64,000 bases of DNA from Phylloscopus collybita (taxonomy: Eukaryota > Chordata > Aves > Passeriformes > Phylloscopidae), in NCBI GenBank assembly GCA_027886175.1, contig JAJNNQ010000003.1:24593501-24657500 (forward strand). The letters are read 5' to 3'. A program made the position numbers and the translations under genes. This document shows, piece after piece, positions 61,870 through 64,000 of this stretch. The stretch's first letter is position 1. Each line of letters opens with the position of its first letter. The notes below the pieces were generated by a model. The model saw only the letters and a list, made by a program, of their open reading frames with translations. It had not been told where the DNA came from and made no database searches.

Positions 61870-62105
61870 GATCAGGTTTATATGTGTACTCTCACCTAAC
61901 CACGCCATTAACAAATATATTAAGTAAGATCAATCCATCTGTGAATCTCCTCTGACCCTCACTCCCCCTTTCAGAACAACCTACCCTTGTCTCACATTCA
62001 GCCCACTTAATTCTTGCCTTGTCTGTATCTTCATCATCTTGACTATGAAGTTACCATCTGGCAGGGCCACATGGGTTGCACACTTGCTGAGGCACAAAGT
62101 ACATG
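61870..62105 (-). mobile_element. Ancient CR1/L3-like LINE fragment
   Basis: Read on +, the block follows in order the antisense of a well-known ancient CR1/L3-type consensus. ATTAACAAATATATTAAGTAAGATC-like sequence (61,908-61,931) is followed by a degenerate ACAGATCC...GG(A/G)ACTCC equivalent. Then come CCCACTTAATTCTTGCC, TGTATCTTCATCATCTTGAC, TACCATCTGGCAGGGCCACAT and CTTGCTGAGGCACAAAGTACATG (to 62,105). The element lies on -. It is strongly diverged, with frame-breaking changes, so it is a non-coding relic. The left edge is uncertain. The call rests on remembered consensus and needs a repeat-library search. Confidence 0.6.
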
Positions 62106-62734
62106 TGTGCATCCAAGGAAGGAAAAATGACTGTCAAAGACAACAGAATTAAAGAGAGGCTCCTTTTAAGAGTCTAATCAGTCATCATTACTGATGTATG
62201 CTTTGAGGATTAGTATCTGAAGATGTGAATATCAGACTATCAGTTTTTGGAAATTAACTATAGGATAAAGTTCACTTTATATCCAGCTTTAACTGAATTT
62301 ATTTCAGTACCTTTTGCTCACACATCTAGAGATGAACTGAAGATAAATCAAGCACACTTTGTTCAGTGTTCAGAGCTATGGATTTCTAAGCATTTCCCCT
62401 GCATACAGACCCTGCCTCAGTTACGAGCACTGCTCATATACAACTGCAGTGTTGCTCCCACAACCTGAGGCAACAGAAAGCATTCGAGGCAGCAAACACA
62501 CAGCAAGAAGGAAAGTGAAGCTAAATTGCACGTACTTCCAGAGTTAAAAAATACACACCTCTGGGGTCCATTAGCCACAGATGTCTCTGAGTACCAAATG
62601 CAATGACTAATATCACGTGAAGTGAGGGCTTGTGCTTGTTTCCTCATCCCATCAGACAACGTGTTGTACAATATTCAGTAAGCTTGCTATCAGTGAAATA
62701 CACCATATCAGTTATTGTAACAGCAGAGGATTTC
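62106..62734. other. Non-coding sequence, no gene recognised
   Basis: No gene, RNA or further repeat recognised. Open frames overlap on both strands and are under 90 codons. Confidence 0.5.
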
Positions 62735-62767
62735 TTGAAAGGAAGATTTCTTGTGTCTTCCTTTCAA
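62735..62767. repeat. Perfect 12-bp hairpin
   Basis: TTGAAAGGAAGA at 62,735-62,746 pairs exactly with TCTTCCTTTCAA at 62,756-62,767 around a 9-base loop. A GATTTCTTG direct repeat also overlaps the left arm and loop. Confidence 0.9.
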
Positions 62768-64000
62768 TGCTGTGCTGTTTTCCCTGCTCTGTGTAAGAAA
62801 TGTTAGGTGTCATTTCTGTCTCTAGAACAGTCAGAGTCTGGTACTAGAGGCTAAACAGGAAGAAGATGAAGTGATATATTGATGCTGCCAGAGCTGTCCA
62901 TTTCCCCTACAGAGCATATCTGAGCAACCTCCTGGCAAAGCAGGGAAAAAAGAAAGGGAAAAAAGAAAGCCTATCCTTGATAGTAAGCTCCTCACTCCTT
63001 GCAATACCAGTTCCAGGTTCCATTACACCAGAAGTAACAGAAAATCATGACTCCCAGCAGCAGCAGACTGACAACCTATGCTACTCGGGTACAGTTTAGA
63101 ACAGAGAGTACTGAACACCTGAACCTGGAAAAAACATCATTCAGGTTTTTGTAAATTATCACTTGATTTTTACCATCGCTTTACCACGCCTTTCAAAAAG
63201 CAATCTGCTAAGAACCACTGTTCCACCATATTGTGCTCCTCTCTCAGGTTTTACAGCACAGGTTACAGGAGGGGTAGCAGCCACACAGACAGCACCGAGG
63301 GAGTACAGCCCTCTGTCAGGCTGAATCCTGAGATGCCAGCAAAGGACAAGGCCTTAGGAAGTGTGCTTGTTTAAAACCCCTCGTTTTCACATGCAGTGCT
63401 GAATTAATTGTTAAGCTCCCACAACAAACACAAAGGACAAAAGGACATAACCACAGGGCAAATACCCACCTGCTGCTTTTGAGACAGAAGAAATTAGGTA
63501 CCTTTTCTATTACGATCTTTTGTTTCATGAAATAATTCTCTTGTTCTAGGTAAACAATCCACACCTGGCAAGGGCTCACTTCCCATTGTTCCCAATGCTT
63601 CAGAGGGTTCACAGAGTAGAGAAAAACCATACTGCTTATGTTTCCTTTCACCCCCCCTCCGATGCGTGGTGTGAATGAGTAAAAGTCAAACACACCCCTA
63701 TTGGGATTAGAAATGATAAATTATTATAATCCTCCTACTGCTGGGCAGAATGGTTAGCAAGAGTATAAATGAAAGGCTGGTACTTTAGCACAACAAGCCA
63801 CTGTGAACAGAAAAGGGATGAAGAGTTGTGGACACACAGGTATGAAGGAAAATGTGCCAAGATTGATAGTCAAGCTGTGAAGAAAGAAGCAAAAAGCCAC
63901 ACGACACCTGGAAGAAATGCCTGTGCTTTGAAGGACACAGAGAGAACGCAGGGTTCCCTTTAGCAGCAAAATTTGCAAAGCAATAAAAGCAAAGTACAAA
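62768..64000. other. Non-coding sequence to window end
   Basis: No gene recognised. GGGAAAAAAGAAA is tandemly doubled at 62,943-62,968. A minus-strand open frame at 63,316-63,693 (125 codons) has no recognisable domain. Confidence 0.5.

Noticed and set aside
1..64000. tRNA, snRNA, rRNA, mitochondrial insert, CRISPR array or bacterial-type operon
   Set aside because: I looked for tRNA B-box-like words, U6-like starts, mitochondrial motifs and regular spaced repeats, and found none. The many short frames on both strands are typical of non-coding vertebrate DNA.

Overview
This 64 kb window looks like vertebrate nuclear DNA, most likely from a bird. The strongest clue is LINE debris of the avian CR1 type. 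One copy (25,741-25,841) keeps the 3' end, with its GGTTGGACTTGATGATCTT-type core and a terminal ATTCTGTG-like octamer. A second (59,685-60,316) combines a reverse-transcriptase fragment with a CR1 3' UTR. I see no mammalian SINEs or L1. A songbird is possible but the sequence does not prove it.

I found no protein-coding gene, rRNA, tRNA, snRNA or CRISPR array. The longest open frames (189 codons at 1,968-2,537 on +, 175 codons at 52,080-52,607 on -) show no recognisable domain. They lack convincing splice context and fit chance expectation for this much sequence. The window is best read as intergenic or deep intronic DNA. It has AT-rich unique blocks and a few GC-richer patches (about 22.7-23.4, 41.3-41.6, 43.38-43.44, 49.9-50.5 and 54.5-54.7 kb).

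The supportable features are mobile-element remains and repeats. There are two avian CR1 copies on +, and three much older CR1/L3-like fragments, all on - (16.4, 35.7-36.0 and 61.9-62.1 kb). A 288-bp solo LTR (57,658-57,945) has TG...CA ends, 5-bp target-site duplications, an octamer plus TATA box and a polyadenylation-like signal. Simple repeats include a perfect AGGAG array (51,477-51,549), homopolymers of 24 to 43 bases, and a poly-A tract that runs into AT palindromes (53,937-54,127). Six perfect inverted repeats with 12-17 bp arms and 3-11 base loops are scattered across the window; the one at 435-496 resembles a small precursor-RNA hairpin.

Nothing forms an operon, pathway or multi-gene system, and I saw no sign of an undescribed one. 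The items most worth a second look are the hairpins, the intact solo LTR, the doubly deleted CR1, a CpG-dense spot at 54.54-54.69 kb, a forkhead/SOX/E-box motif cluster at 29.1 kb, and one candidate non-coding exon at 39.15-39.25 kb.
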